64,000 nt of DNA from assembly GCA_009667805.1 (NCBI GenBank), contig CM019068.1, positions 3,207,218 through 3,271,217 on the forward strand, in the 5' to 3' direction. The position numbers and the translations under genes are program-made. The notes beneath the pieces are model-generated. The model saw only the letters and a program-made list of their open reading frames with translations. It did not search any database and was not told where the DNA came from. Position 1 is the first letter of the stretch, and each line of letters opens with the position of its first letter. Shown in pieces: positions 31,596-43,465 of the stretch. Origin of the DNA: Leptobrachium leishanense (lineage: Eukaryota > Chordata > Amphibia > Anura > Megophryidae).

Positions 31596-34500
31596 CAGCC
31601 CTCAAAATTTCCACTCGCCTGCTGGCATTTTGCGAGAGGAAATTAACTGCTGGCGAGTGGAGATGCCCCCGGAGGCAGCACGATAAATTACATTGTGCTG
31701 CCTGCGCTGTGTATTCCAGCGGCGGCGGTTTTCCTGCTGTCAATGTGCTCAGGCCCAGCCAGACTTTGCCTGAGTCATTTCCGGCGCGCTGACCGGCCGC
31801 TCAGCAGCCTCTTATTTTCTCTGCCAGCTACACAATGTCCCTGTAAGGAAAACAATTGGGGGGGGGGGTGCAAATTCTCTCTCCCGCAGCCCCTTTACCA
31901 GACTTTACTGTCTCTGGATTTTCTTCCTCCAAGCTGCAGGATGAGGGGGCGGGGTTTATCCACTCGGTGATTCATACTGCTTCCTGCTTCACCTCATCTT
32001 CCAGGCACAGCGTGAAGGAGGATCCAGCGCCTCAGAGTGTGGATAATCCCGCCCCCTCATTCTACTATTCGTGAGGTAAGGGGGGATGAAATAAACGGCG
32101 GGGGGGGGGTGAAATGGAGAGAGCTGAATGGGGGGAGAGAGAGCTGAATGGGGGGAGAGAGAGAGCTGAATTGGGGGGGAGAGAGAGCTGAATTGGGGGG
32201 AGAGAGAGCTGAATGGGGGGAGAGAGAGAGCTGAATGGGGGGAGAGAGAGCTGAATTGGGGGGAGAGAGAGCTGAATTGGGGGGAGAGAGAGCTGAATGG
32301 GGGAGAGAGAGCTGAATTGGGGGGGGGAGAGAGAGAGCTGAATTGGGGGGGAGAGCTGAATTGGGGGGAGAGCTGAATTGGGGGGGAGAGAGAGCTGAAT
32401 GGGGGGAGAGAGAGCTGAATTGGGGGGAGAGAGAGAGCTGAATTGGGGGAGAGAGCTGAATGGGGGGAGAGAGAGCTGAATTGGGGGAGAGAGCTGAATT
32501 GGGGGGGAGAGAGAGCTGAATTGGGGGGGAGAGAGAGCTGAATTGGGGGGAGAGAGCTGAATTGGGGGGGAGAGAGAGAGAGCTGAATTGGGGGGGAGAG
32601 AGAGCTGAATTGGGGGGAGAGAAGAGCTGAATTGGGGGGAATTGGGGGGAGAGATGAATTGGGGGAGAGGAGCTGAATTGGGGGAGAGAGAGCTGAATTG
32701 GGGGGGAGAGAGCTGAATTGGGGGGGAGAGAGCTGAATTGGGGAGAGAGGAGAGCTGAATTGGGGGGAGAGAGAGAGAGAGCTGAATTGGGGGGGAGAGC
32801 TGAATTGGGGGGAGAGAGAGAGCTTGAATTGGGGGGAGAGAGAGAGAGCTGAATTGGGGGGGGAGAGAGAGAGCTGAATTGGGGGGGAGAGCTGAATTGG
32901 GGGGGAGAGCTGAATTGGGGGGAGAGAGAGCTGAATGGGGGAGAGAGAGCTGAATTGGGGGGAGAGAGAGAGCTGAATTGGGGGGAGAGAGCTGAATGGG
33001 GGGAGAGAGAGCTGAATTGGGGGAGAGAGCTGAATTGGGGGGGAGAGAGAGCTGAATTGGGGGAGAGAGCTGAATTGGGGGGGAGAGAGAGCTGAATTGG
33101 GGGGAGAGAGAGCTGAATTGGGGGAGAGAGCTGAATTGGGGGAGAGAAGCTGAATTGGGGGGGAGAGAGAGAGCTGAATTGGGGGGGAGAGATGAATTGG
33201 GGGAGAGAGCTGAATTGGGGGAGAGAGCTGAATTGGGGGAGAGAGAGCTGAATTGGGGGGAGAGAGCTGAATTGGGGGGAGAGAGCTGAATTGGGGAGAG
33301 AGAGAGCTGAATTGGGGGGAGAGAGAGAGAGCTGAATTGGGGGGGGAGAGCTGAATTGGGGGAGAGAGAGAGCTGAATTGGGGGGAGAGAGAGAGCTGAA
33401 TTGGGGGGGGAGAGCAGAATTGGGGGAGGAGAGAGAGCTGAATTGGGGGGGAGAGAGCTGAATTGGGGGAGAGAGCTGAATTGGGGGGAGAGAGAGAGCT
33501 GAATTGGGGGGGAGAGCTGAATTGGGGGGGAGAGAGAGAGCTGAATTGGGGGGGAGAGATGAATTGGGGGAGAGAGCTGAATTGGGGGAGAGAGAGCTGA
33601 ATTGGGGGGGAGAGCTGAATTGGGGGAGAGAGAGCTGAATTGGGGGGGAGAGAGCTGAATTGGGGAGAGAGAGAGAGCTGAATTGGGGGAGAGAGAGCTG
33701 AATTGGGGGGAGAGAGAGAGCTGAATTGGGGGGAGAGAGAAGAGCTGAATTGGGGGGGAGAGAGAGAGCTGAATTGGGGGGAGAGAGAGAGCTGAATTGG
33801 GGGGGAGAGAGAGAGCTGAATTGGGGGGAGAGAGAGCTGAATTGGGGGGAGAGAGAGCTGAATTGGGGGGGAGAGAGAGCTGAATTGGGGGGGGAGAGAG
33901 CTGAATTGGGGGAGAGAGAGCTGAATTGGGGAGAGAGAGCTGAATTGGGGGAGAGAGAGAGCTGAATTGGGGGGAGAGAGAGCTGAATTGGGGGGAGAGA
34001 GAGCTGAATTGGGGGAGAGAGCTGAATTGGGGGGAGAGAGAGAGCTGAATGGGGGAGAGAGCTGAATTGGGGGGAGGAGAGAGCTGAATTGGGGGGAGAG
34101 ATGAATTGGGGGAGAGAGCTGAATTGGGGGAGAGAGAGCTGAATTGGGGGGGAGAGCTGAATTGGGGGAAGAGAGAGCTGAATTGGGGGGAGAGAGCTGA
34201 ATTGGGGGGAGAGAGAGCTGAATTGGGGAGAGAGAGCTGAATTGGGGGGGAGAGAGAGCTGAATTGGGGGGAGAGAGAGCTGAATTGGGGGGAGAGAGAG
34301 AGCTGAATTGGGGGGGAGAGAGAGAGCTGAATTGGGGAGAGAGAGAGGCTGAATTGGGGGGGAGAGAGAGAGCTGAATTGGGGGAGAGAGAGCTGAATTG
34401 GGGGGAGAGAGAGCTGAATTGGGGGGAGAGAGAGAGCTGAATTGGGGAGAGAGAGAGCTGAATTGGGGGAGAGAGAGCTGAATTGGGGGTAGAGAGAGCT

Positions 34501-37500
34501 GAATTGGGGGGGAGAGCTGAATTGGGGGAGAGAGCTGAATGGGGGGAGAGAGAGCTGAATTGGGGGGGAGAGAGAGCTGAATTGGGGAGAGAGAGAGCTG
34601 AATTGGGGGAGAGAGAGCTGAATTGGGGGGGAGAGAGCTGAATTGGGGGAAGAGGAGGAGAAGCTTGGAGAGAGCTGAATTGGGGGGAGAGAGAGCTGAA
34701 TTGGGGGAGGAGAGAGAGAGCTGAATTGGGGGAGAGAGAGGGAAGAGAGCTGAATTGGGGAGAGAGAGAGCTGAATTGGGGAGAGAGAGCTGAATTGGGG
34801 GAGAGAGAGAGCTGAATTGGGGGGAGAGAGAGAGCTGAATTGGGGGGAGAGAGAGAGCTGAATTGGGGGGAGAGAGAGCTGAATTGGGGGGAGAGAGAGC
34901 TGAATTGGGGGGAGAGAGAGCTGAATTGGGGGAGAGAGAGCTGAATTGGGGAGAGAGAGCTGAATTGGGGGGGAGAGAGCTGAATTGGGGAGAGAGAGCT
35001 GAATTGGGGAGAGAGAGCTGAATTGGGGAGAGAGAGAGCTGAATTGGGGAGAGAAGCTGAATGGGGGGAGAGAGAGCTGAATTGGGGAGAGAGCTGAATT
35101 GGGGGAGAGAGAGAGCTGAATGGGGGGAGAGAGCTGAATTGGGGGGAGAGAGAGAGCTGAATTGGGGGGAGAGATGAATTGGGGAGAGAGCTGAATTGGG
35201 GAGAGAGAGAGCTGAATTGGGGGGGGAGAGCTGAATTGGGGAGAGAGAGCTGATTGGGGGAGAAGAGCTGAATGGGGGGAGAAGAGAGCTGAATTGGGGA
35301 GAGAGCTGAATTGGGGGGGAGAGAGAGCTGAATTGGGGGAGAGAGAGCTGAATGGGGGAGAGAGAGAGCTGAATTGGGGGGGAGAGAGAGAGCTGAATTG
35401 GGGAGAGAGAGAGAGCTGAATTGGGGGGGAGAGAGAGAGCTGAATTGGGGGGAGAGAGAGCTGAATTGGGGGGGAGAGAGAGCTGAATTGGGGGGAGAAG
35501 AGAGCTGAATTGGGGAGAGAGAGAGCTGAATTGGGGGAGAGAGAGCTGAATTGGGGGGTAGAGAGAGCTGAATTGGGGGGGGAGAGCTGAATTGGGGGGA
35601 GAGAGCTGAATTGGGGGGAGAGAGAGCTGAATTGGGGGGAGAGAGAGCTGAATTGGGGAGAGAGAGAGAGCTGAATTGGGGGGAGAGAGAGCTGAATTGG
35701 GGGGGGAAGAGAGAGCTGAATTGGGGGGAAGAGAGCTGAATTGGGGGGAGAGAGAGCTGAATTGGGGGGAGAGAGAGAGAGAGCTGAATTGGGGGAGAGA
35801 GAGAGAGAGCTGAATTGGGGGGAGAGAGAGCTGAATTGGGGGGAGAGAGAGCTGAATTGGGGGGGAGAGAGAGAGAGCTGAATTGGGGAGAGAGAGAGAG
35901 AGCTGAATTGGGGGGAGAGAGCTGAATTGGGGGGGAGAGAGCTGAATTGGGGGGGAGAGAGAGCTGAATTGGGGGGAGAAGAGAGCTGAATGGGGGGGAG
36001 AGAGAGCTGAATTGGGGGGGAGAGAGAGCTGAATTGGGGAGAGAGAGAGCTGAATTGGGGGGAGAGAGCTGAATTGGGGGGGGAGAGCTGAATTGGGAGA
36101 GAGAGCTGAATTGGGGGGGAGAGAGCTGAATTGGGGGGGAGAGAGCCGAATTGGGGGGGGAAGAGAGCTGAATTGGGGGGAGAGAGAGCTGAATTGGGGG
36201 GAGAGAGAGCTGAATGGGGGGGAGAGAGAGCTGAATTGGGGGGGAGAGAGCTGAATGGGGGGAGAGAGCTGAATGGGGGGGAGAGATGAATTGGGGAGAG
36301 AGCTGAATTGGGGAGAGAGCTGAATGGGGGGGGGGGGAGAGAGAGCTGAATTGGGGGGGAAGAGATGAATTGGGGAGAGAGCTGAATTGGGGGAGAGAGA
36401 GAGCTGAATTGGGGGAGAGAGAGCTGAATTGGGGAGAGAGAGCTGAATTGGGGAGAGAGAGAGCTGAATTGGGGGGAGAGAGAGCTGAATTGGGGTAGAG
36501 AGAGCTGAATTGGGGGGGAGAGCTGAATTGGGGGGAGAGAGAGCTGAATTGGGGGAGAGCTGAATTGGGGGGGGAGAGAGAGCTGAATTGGGGAGAGAGC
36601 TGAATTGGGGAGAGAGAGGCTGAATTGGGGGGGAGAGAGCTGAATTGGGGGAGAGAGCTGAATTGGGGAGAGAGCTGAATGGGGGGAGAGAGCTGAATTG
36701 GGGGGAGAGAGAGAGCTGAATTGGGGAGAGATGAATTGGGGGGAGAGAGCTGAATTGGGGGGGAGAGAGAGCTGAATTGGGGGAGAGAGAGCTGAATTGG
36801 GGGGAGAGAGAGCTGAATTGGGGGGAGAGAGAGCTGAATTGGGGGGGAGAGAGAGCTGAATGGGGGGGAAGAGAGCTGAATTGGGGGGGAGAGAGAGAGA
36901 GAGCTGAATTGGGGGAGAGAGAGCTGAATTGGGGGGAGAGAGAGCTGAATGGGGGGGGGAGAGAGAGCTGAATTGGGGGGAGAGAGCTGAATTGTGGGGG
37001 GAGAGAGCTGAATTGGGGGGGAGAGAGAGCTGAATTGGGGGAGAGAGAGAGAGAGCTGAATTGGGGGGAGAGAGAGAGAGAGAGAGCTGAAGGGGGAGAG
37101 AGCTGAATTGGGGGGGGAGAGAGAGCTGAATTGGGGGGAGAGAGAGCTGAATTGGGGGGAGAGAGAGCTGAATTGGGGGAGAGGAGAGCTGAATGGGGGG
37201 GAGAGAGAGCGAATTGGGGGAGAGAGCTGAATTGGGGAGAAGAGCTGAATTGGGGGGGAGAGCTGAATTGGGGAGAGAGAGCTGAATTGGGGGGAGAGAG
37301 CTGAATTGGGGGAGAGAGAGCCGAATTGGGGGGAGAGAGAGCTTGAATTGGGGGGAGAGAGAGCTGAATTGGGGGAGAGAGAGCTGAATTGGGGGAGAGA
37401 GCTGAATGGGGGAGAGAGCTGAATGGGGGGGGGAGAGAGAGAGCTGAATTGGGGGGGGAGAGATGAATGGGGGAGAGAGCTGAATTGGGGGAGAGAGCTG

Positions 37501-38403
37501 AATGGGGGGAAAGCTGAATTGGGGGGGAGAGAGCTGAATGGGGGAAAGCTGAATTGGGGGAGAGAGCTGAATGGGGGAAAGAGTGATGAATTGGAGAGAG
37601 AGATGAATTGGGGAGAAATTAATTGGGGGAGAGAAATAAAATAAAATAAATGGGGAGAGAGATGAAATAAATGGGGAGAGAGATGAAATAAATGGGGAGA
37701 GAGATGAATTGGGCAAAAGAAATGAATTAAAGGGAGGAAGAAATTAAAGTGGGGAGAGAAATTAATTAAAGGGGGGTCCTTGGCAGAAAAAAAAGGTTCC
37801 CCACCCCTGGTGTAAACTAAGGGAAAGTAAAAAGCTGCTGAGCTGCCAGTGCACCGGAAGTGACGCCAAAATCAGTGCTGCTACTACAACTCCCGTGAGG
37901 GGCCATAATTGGTGAAGTGGAGGCATAGCTTTTGAGGGTATGCAAAATAAATCTATAAAGAAAAATTGGTGATACAGAAGGAGCAAAAAAAGAACGGGGA
38001 TGGAAGTATCGCTCACAAATATTAATGGATCCATCTGTATAAGCATCCAAGGGGAAACCTGACTTTGGGTCTAACCTCTAGTGATAACCTGGCCTATGAA
38101 TAATGAGAGTATTAGGTTACACTTGATATATCGGATGCAAACCACTAAATAATTGGTCCTAAAAACTGTTGGAGAGGAGTCTGTACTTCATGGATGATAC
38201 TACTTATCTGGGGCTGATGCCTGGGTATTAATGTTATTTATTTTTGTAACTTTATTCTGAATAAAACCTTTAACGGTGAAATTTCATAAGATAATTTAAG
38301 GAGTGTTTAGGGGTGAAGTTTAGCGCAGGGTATGTGGGGCAACTGGTGGCGAGTAACTTTTAAGGTCTGGCTAGTAGCTTGGTACTTGAAATTTTGAGCC
38401 CTG
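31596..38403. mobile_element. hAT element with giant internal minisatellite
   Basis: The left end CAGCCCTCAAAATTTC and the right end (reverse complement CAGGGCTCAAAATTTC) are inverted repeats. They are flanked by a perfect 8-bp duplication TCATAGGG (31588-31595 and 38404-38411), and the CR1 frame continues across. The element is 6808 bp, of which about 5.6 kb is one tandem array. Outside the array I see no transposase, so it is non-autonomous. Confidence 0.92.
32098..37740. repeat. about 5.6-kb purine-rich minisatellite
   Basis: The unit is GAGCTGAATTGGGGGGAGAGA with variable G and GA run lengths, so unit size drifts from about 16 to 26 bp. By length there are some 250-300 units. The strand is almost pure purine except for the CTGAATT core. 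The 1883-codon minus frame across it (proline, serine and leucine rich) is a product of the repeat and not a gene. Confidence 0.95.
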
Positions 38404-38596
38404 TCATAGGGGACTTTAATCTTCCTGATATGAACTGGAAAACCAAAATAGCTGGGTGCACCAGGACCACAAATACTCTAAACTCCCTCGAAAAGAAGAA
38501 GAGCCGCCCCGTAAAGCCGCCATATTGGATTTAATATTCACCAATGGAGGTTTAGGATCAGACGTTGTTGAGGGTGAAAATTTGGGATCTAGTGAT

Positions 38597-40540
38597 TAGG
38601 GATGAGCTGTTCAGTTCGGAGTTCAGCCCGAACTTTGGTTGTTCGAAAGTTCGCGAACTTCAAACTTTTTGGGTGTGTTCGGTTCAATTTCGAAATTTTT
38701 TTTTGAAAAAAGTATAGAAAATGCTTAAAAAAATACTAAAAAATCTAGAAATAAAGAGACTCTTTACTGCAGAATAGTATGAGCAACGGTTTATTAGATA
38801 TTGAATTAAAAACTAATGTGTACGTGCAAAGATTCTCAACTCTAAATGACCTCTGTTCACAAACGGGCATAAACACCAGGTGTTTTTAGTCTGTTCTAAT
38901 GAATTTGATACTTTGTATGTATGTAGACAATACTGAGGGGTGTGGTGTCTGCTTTTGAGAAGTGTTAATTTCTCTCCTCTAATATGCTGTCTTTCTAATG
39001 AGACCAAACACGATCATGTAGAAAAAATACAAAATTTCCTCATTTCCCGCTATTAACATCTAAAGCAATGTTATTTCTCACCTCGGGATTAAACATTCAC
39101 AGGGTTATTCAGAGAGCGGTGAAAAGCAGGAGAATAACTGGAGAAGTGAAAATTCTAGGTCAAAATAGCGAAACCAAGAAAATTCTCCATTTAACTCACT
39201 TTCCAAATCGGCTATTGGTCTAGATGTTCTCTTCTCCTGCCAGTTCTCCTGGCTTTCACCTGTCTCTCGGGGTTGTTCAGAGAAAGGTGAAAACCAGGAG
39301 AATGGCAGGAAAAGAGAACAATCTGGACCAAATTGCCGATTTGGAAAGTGAGATAAGGCTAGGGTCAGACTAACGCATTTTTTGCAGCGACCGTCAAAAA
39401 GTGCGTCCGAATGCATTGCCGTATTTTTCACGGAATGCGCGAAAACGGTCATACGATGCGCATTTTTGTGCGTGATTTTTTACGGATCCAAACCAGGAAA
39501 CTTTGGGTGTCTTGTTATGTTGGCCGGACATGAGCAGGGTCTGACGTCTCCAAATCACGCACACACGCCGCTAGCGGGCGCAGCGCACTCTGTACGTCCG
39601 TACTAGCGGTTCTGCGTTCTCGAAAAAATGCGTTCATTTTCCACTTGCGTTGCGCAGCCGGACTTTCGTGCGACCGTACTTCGTATATTGGCTGTCATTG
39701 CCCGTCATTTGCTGCTAGTGCGGCCGTCATTAAGTGCGCCTAAACGCACGTTAAAAATTCGCTAGCCTGACCCTAGCCTAAATGGGAGAATTTTTCTGGT
39801 TTGGCTATTTTGACCTAGAATTTTCTCTTCAGTCATTCTCCTGAGTTTCCCCTTTCTCTGAATAACCCTGTCAGGGTTATTCAGAGAAAGGTGAAACACA
39901 GGACAATGACTGAAGAGAAAATTCTAGGTCAAAATAGCCAAACCAGAAAAATTCTCCCATTTATCTCACTTTCCAAATCGGCTATTTGGTCTAGAATTTT
40001 CCATTCTCCAGTCATTCTCCTGCTTTTCACCGCCAAAAAATCAGTAACCTTTTTCTGCGTGTCTGAAAATGTCTCCTCTTTTCATACAGACTGCCGCCCC
40101 AAGCAGTTGTTAATGGATAGATTAAAGGAAAAGCATTTACCATCATTTGAAACGTAATTTTTTGGTTTTTAAGTGTTTCTATACATCCTAGAAATCCGCC
40201 ACTTCACGGGCAGGTTATGGGGACCTCCTAGGCACGATATTTGAAGGAATTTTTCGTTTTTATTTTTAACCCTTATTTCATGGAAAACTCACTGTCCCTT
40301 TAAAAATGTTTTTTTTTTAAACTTTTTGTCCTTGTTTCCTGTCCCCCAGGGCACTACCCGGACCCCATACACCTTTTATGGCAAATATCTTACATATATG
40401 CCCTCTTGGAGGGTACTCTAAAAACCGAATTTTCAGCCCTATTGACTTGCATTGAGTTCGAGTTCGGGTTCGGATCCGAACATTTGGAAAGTTCGGGTTC
40501 GGGTCCGAACCGAACTCGGGGGGTGTTCGGCTCATCCCTA
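38597..40540. mobile_element. non-autonomous hAT element
   Basis: The ends TAGGGATGAGC and GCTCATCCCTA are perfect inverted repeats flanked by the 8-bp duplication CTAGTGAT (38589-38596 and 40541-40548). The interior has several partly inverted copies of one segment (AGAAAATTCTAGGTCAAAAT types near 39145, 39820 and 39915) and a Harbinger-like MITE. No transposase. Confidence 0.93.
39357..39778. mobile_element. Harbinger-like MITE, copy 1
   Basis: The ends GGCTAGGGTCAGACTA and TAGCCTGACCCTAGCC are flanked by TAA at 39354-39356 and 39779-39781. A 3-bp TWA duplication is typical of PIF/Harbinger. Length 422 bp, non-coding. Confidence 0.85.
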
Positions 40541-40614
40541 CTAGTGATCACCAGTCAGTGTGGTTTAATATAAGAACAGGGATGGAGCCGCACCACACAA
40601 AAACAAAAGTTTTA

Positions 40615-41048
40615 GGCTAGGGTCAGACTGAGGCAGTGCGAACGCGCGTTCTGGCGCACATAATCACGGCCGCACTAGCAGCAGATGACGGGCAATGACA
40701 GCCAATATACGAAGTACGGTCGCACAAAAGTCCGGCCGCGCAACGCAAGTGGAAAATGAACGCATTTTTTCGAGAAACGTTAAACGCTGGTACTGACGTA
40801 CAGAGTGCGCTGCGTCGCATAGCAGCGTGTGTGCGTGATTAGGAGATGTCAGACGCTGCTAGTGTGCGGCCAACAATAACGTTCAAACAGCCGGATTTCC
40901 CTAGACTTCTTTTCACCCATCGTATGAAATACGTCCAGAATTGCGCATCGTCTGACCACTTAAGCGTATTCCGTGAAAAAATGCGTGCGCACGCATCGAC
41001 GTACATTTTGACGGTGGCCGCAGAAAATGCGCTCATCTGTCCCTAGCC
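40615..41048. mobile_element. Harbinger-like MITE, copy 2
   Basis: The ends GGCTAGGGTCAGACTG and CTGTCCCTAGCC are flanked by TTA (40612-40614 and 41049-41051). It is related to copy 1, partly in inverted internal order (shared GACGGGCAATGACAGCCAAT around 40685 and its inverse near 39690). It is inserted in the CR1 piece. Confidence 0.85.
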
Positions 41049-41099
41049 TTAGACTTTTTAAAAAATGGATTTTTCTAGCATCAGATTTTGTGTAAATGA

Positions 41100-41345
41100 G
41101 TCATTTTCCGATTACTGGAGATTAATGGAAATTATTAGAGATTACCGGAGATTAATGGAAATTATTAGAGATTACCGGAGATTAATGGAAATTATTGGAG
41201 ATTACTGGAGATTACTGGAGATTATTGGAGATTAATGGAAATTATTAGAGATTACCGGAGATTAATGGAAATTATTGGAGTCTGGGAGAAATGGGATTAT
41301 TGGAGATTATTGGAGATTACCGAAGATTAATGGAGATTATGGAGT
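41100..41345. repeat. short minisatellite of about 30 bp
   Basis: Units of ATTAATGGAAATTATTAGAG ATTACCGGAG, made of two similar 15-bp halves, repeat about eight times with several variants. Confidence 0.85.
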
Positions 41346-41554
41346 CCGGGAGAAATGGGATTATTGAAAGCTACAAATAATTGCATTAGGCTTTTTAGCA
41401 AAAGAGGGAAGAAACCTCTGTGATCTCTAGAGAAGCCGCCGGAATAGTGAAGAACAAAAAGCGAACACCAATAATTATAAAAAACCCAGAATGAAGCAAA
41501 ACTAGAAAATTAAACAGAAAGAGGCAAAGGAGCTTATTATTACTGTCATCATTT
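41346..41554. other. short non-coding spacer
   Basis: A-rich sequence with no recognised feature. Confidence 0.4.
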
Positions 41555-43050
41555 ATATGGGGCAGGGTGGAGGGGTGTGGGTGGGTTAAGGGGTGCAGGT
41601 GGCAGCTAGTCATGGGGCAGGGTGGAGGGGTGTGGGTGGGTTAAGGGGTGCAGGTGCAGCTTGGCATGGGGCAGGGTGGAGGGGTGTGGGTGGGTTAAGG
41701 ATACAGGTGAGCTTGGCATGGGGCAGGGTGGAGAGGTGTGGGTGGGTTAAGGGGTGCAGGTGGCAGCTTGGCATGGGGCAGGGTGGAGAGGTGTGGGTTG
41801 GTTAAGGGGTGCAGGTGGCAGCTAGTCATGGGGCAGGGTGGAGGGTGTGGGTGGGTTAAGGGGTGCAAGGTGGCAGCTTGGCATGGGGCAGGGTGGAGGG
41901 GTGTGGGTGGGTTAAGGGGTGCAGGTGGCAGCTAGTCATGGGGCAGGGTGGAGGGGTGTGGGTGGGTTAAGGGGTGCAGGTGGCAGCTTGGCATGGGGCA
42001 GGGTGGAGGGTGTGGGTGGGTTAAGGGGTGCAGGTGGCAGCTAGTCATGGGGCAGGGTGGAGGGGTGTGGGTGGGTTAAGGGGTGCAGGTGGCAGCTTGG
42101 CTGGGGCAGGTGGAGAGGTGTGGGTGGGTTAAGGGGTGCAGGTGGCAGCTTGGCATGGGGCAGGGTGGAGGGGTGTGGGTGGGTTAAGGGGTGCAGGTGG
42201 CAGCTTGGCATGGGGCAGGGTGAGGGGTGTGGGTGGGTTAAGGGGTGCAGGTGGCAGCTAGTCATGGGGCAGGGTGGAGGGGTGTGGGTGGGTTAAGGGG
42301 TGCAGGTGGCAGCTTGGCATGGGGCAGGGTGGAGGGGTGTGGGTGGGTTAAGGGGTGCAGGTGGCAGCTAGTCATGGGGCAGGGTGGAGGGGTGTGGGTG
42401 GGTTAGGGGTGCAGGTGGCAGTTCCCATGGGGCAGGGTGGAGGGGTGTGGGTTGGTTAAGCGGTGCAGGTGGCAGCTTGGCATGGGGCAGGGTGGAGGGT
42501 GTGGGTGGGTTAAGGGGTGCAGTGGCAGCTTGGCATGGGGCAGGGTGGAGGTGTGGGTGGGTTAAGGAATACAGGTGGCAGCTTGGCATGGGGCAGGTGG
42601 AGGGGTGTGGGTGGGTTAAGGGGTGCAGGTGGCAGCTTGGCATGGGGCAGGGTGGAGGGGTGTGGGTTGGTTAGGGGTGCAGGTGGCAGCTTGGCATGGG
42701 GCAGGGTGGAGGGGTGTGGGTGGGTTAAGGGGTGCAGGTGGCAGCTTCCATGGGCCAGGGTGGAGGGGTGTGGGTTGGTTAAGCGGTGCAGGTGGCAGCT
42801 TGGCATGGGGCAGGGTGGAGGGGTGTGGGTGGGTTAAGGGGTGCAGGTGGCAGCTTGGCATGGGGCAGGTGGAGGGGTGTGGGTGGGTTAAGGAATACAG
42901 GTGGAGCTTGGCATGGGGCAGGGTGAGGGGTGTGGGTGGGTTAAGGGGTGCAGGTGGCAGCTTGGCATGGGGCAGGGTGGAGGGGTGTGGGTTGGTTAAG
43001 GGGTGCAGGTGGCAGCTTGGCATGGGGCAGGGTGGAGGGGTGTGGGTGGG
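41555..43050. repeat. 55-bp minisatellite
   Basis: The unit CATGGGGCAGGGTGGAGGGG TGTGGGTGGGTTAAGGGGTG CAGGTGGCAGCTTGG repeats about 27 times. Single-base indels and substitutions (CTAGT/CTTGG, GGTT/GGGT) shift the frame between units, so the frames on either strand are artefacts. Confidence 0.95.
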
Positions 43051-43183
43051 CACTAGGCTGGGAGCAGGGCTTGGTGGGTGAGAGGGAGGGGGACTGCAGT
43101 GATACAGTAACACTTTGTGTCCCTCTGCTGATACATGGAAGTCTGGGCTGGCTCCTGAGTGCAGGGGGGGGGGAGGGGGAGGC
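43051..43183. other. G-rich non-coding stretch
   Basis: G-rich sequence between the 55-bp array and the candidate exon. It includes a poly-G run at about 43165-43180. It could be proximal promoter if the exon is real. Confidence 0.35.
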
Positions 43184-43338
43184 AGTATAAGGGTCTGGCT
43201 GATGATGTACTCGGTGCAGTGAAGCTGCGTCACAGCCTGGAGATTGCTGCAATGGTTCCTGGAGCTGTCTGAGCCCTGACACCAGCAAGGTCACTGCATC
43301 CCAGCCCAGGATGGCTGCCAGGGAGGTCCAGGCTGCAG
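43184..43338 (+). promoter_or_regulatory. candidate host promoter and first coding exon
   Basis: A TATA-like AGTATAAGGG lies at 43184-43193. An ATG at 43311 in good context (AGGATGG) opens MAAREVQAAG. The run ends exactly at CAG|GTAAGAG near 43338, a strong splice-donor match. Downstream, a 30-bp array begins within 130 bp, as might sit in an intron. I recognise no protein family from nine or ten residues, and there is no CpG enrichment, so this is a weak but testable host-gene signal. Confidence 0.3.
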
Positions 43339-43465
43339 GTAAGAGGCTCTGTCTGTGCAAACAGGGGATTCTGCAGCTCAGGGGCAGCAAGCTTCACTTT
43401 AACCCTTTCATTGTCACAGATTGTGCAATTCCCTCATCTATTGCAGCTTCATCTCTTATTGCATG

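Larger units (their letters stand above)
28960..41110 (+). mobile_element. CR1-like LINE endonuclease region split by four insertions
   Basis: Consecutive pieces read through one AP-endonuclease domain. NARSLLN and VTVTWFMEKNNWD lie at about 29000-29112, VWVTLAFGNG with VGVIYRSPG at 31450-31595, GDFNLPDMNW and LDLIFTNGG at 38404-38596, SDHQSVWFNI at 40541-40614, and a short remainder after 41049. The gaps are exactly the elements at 29121-31391, 31596-38403, 38597-40540 and 40615-41048, three of them with perfect duplications. There is at least one internal frameshift near 38480-38510. The RT domain does not follow, so the copy is 3'-incomplete. Confidence 0.85.

Noticed and set aside
32065..37716. 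1883-codon minus-strand open frame rich in proline, serine and leucine
   Set aside because: It is the translation of a purine-rich minisatellite with drifting unit length; no start context, domain or non-repeat sequence supports a protein.
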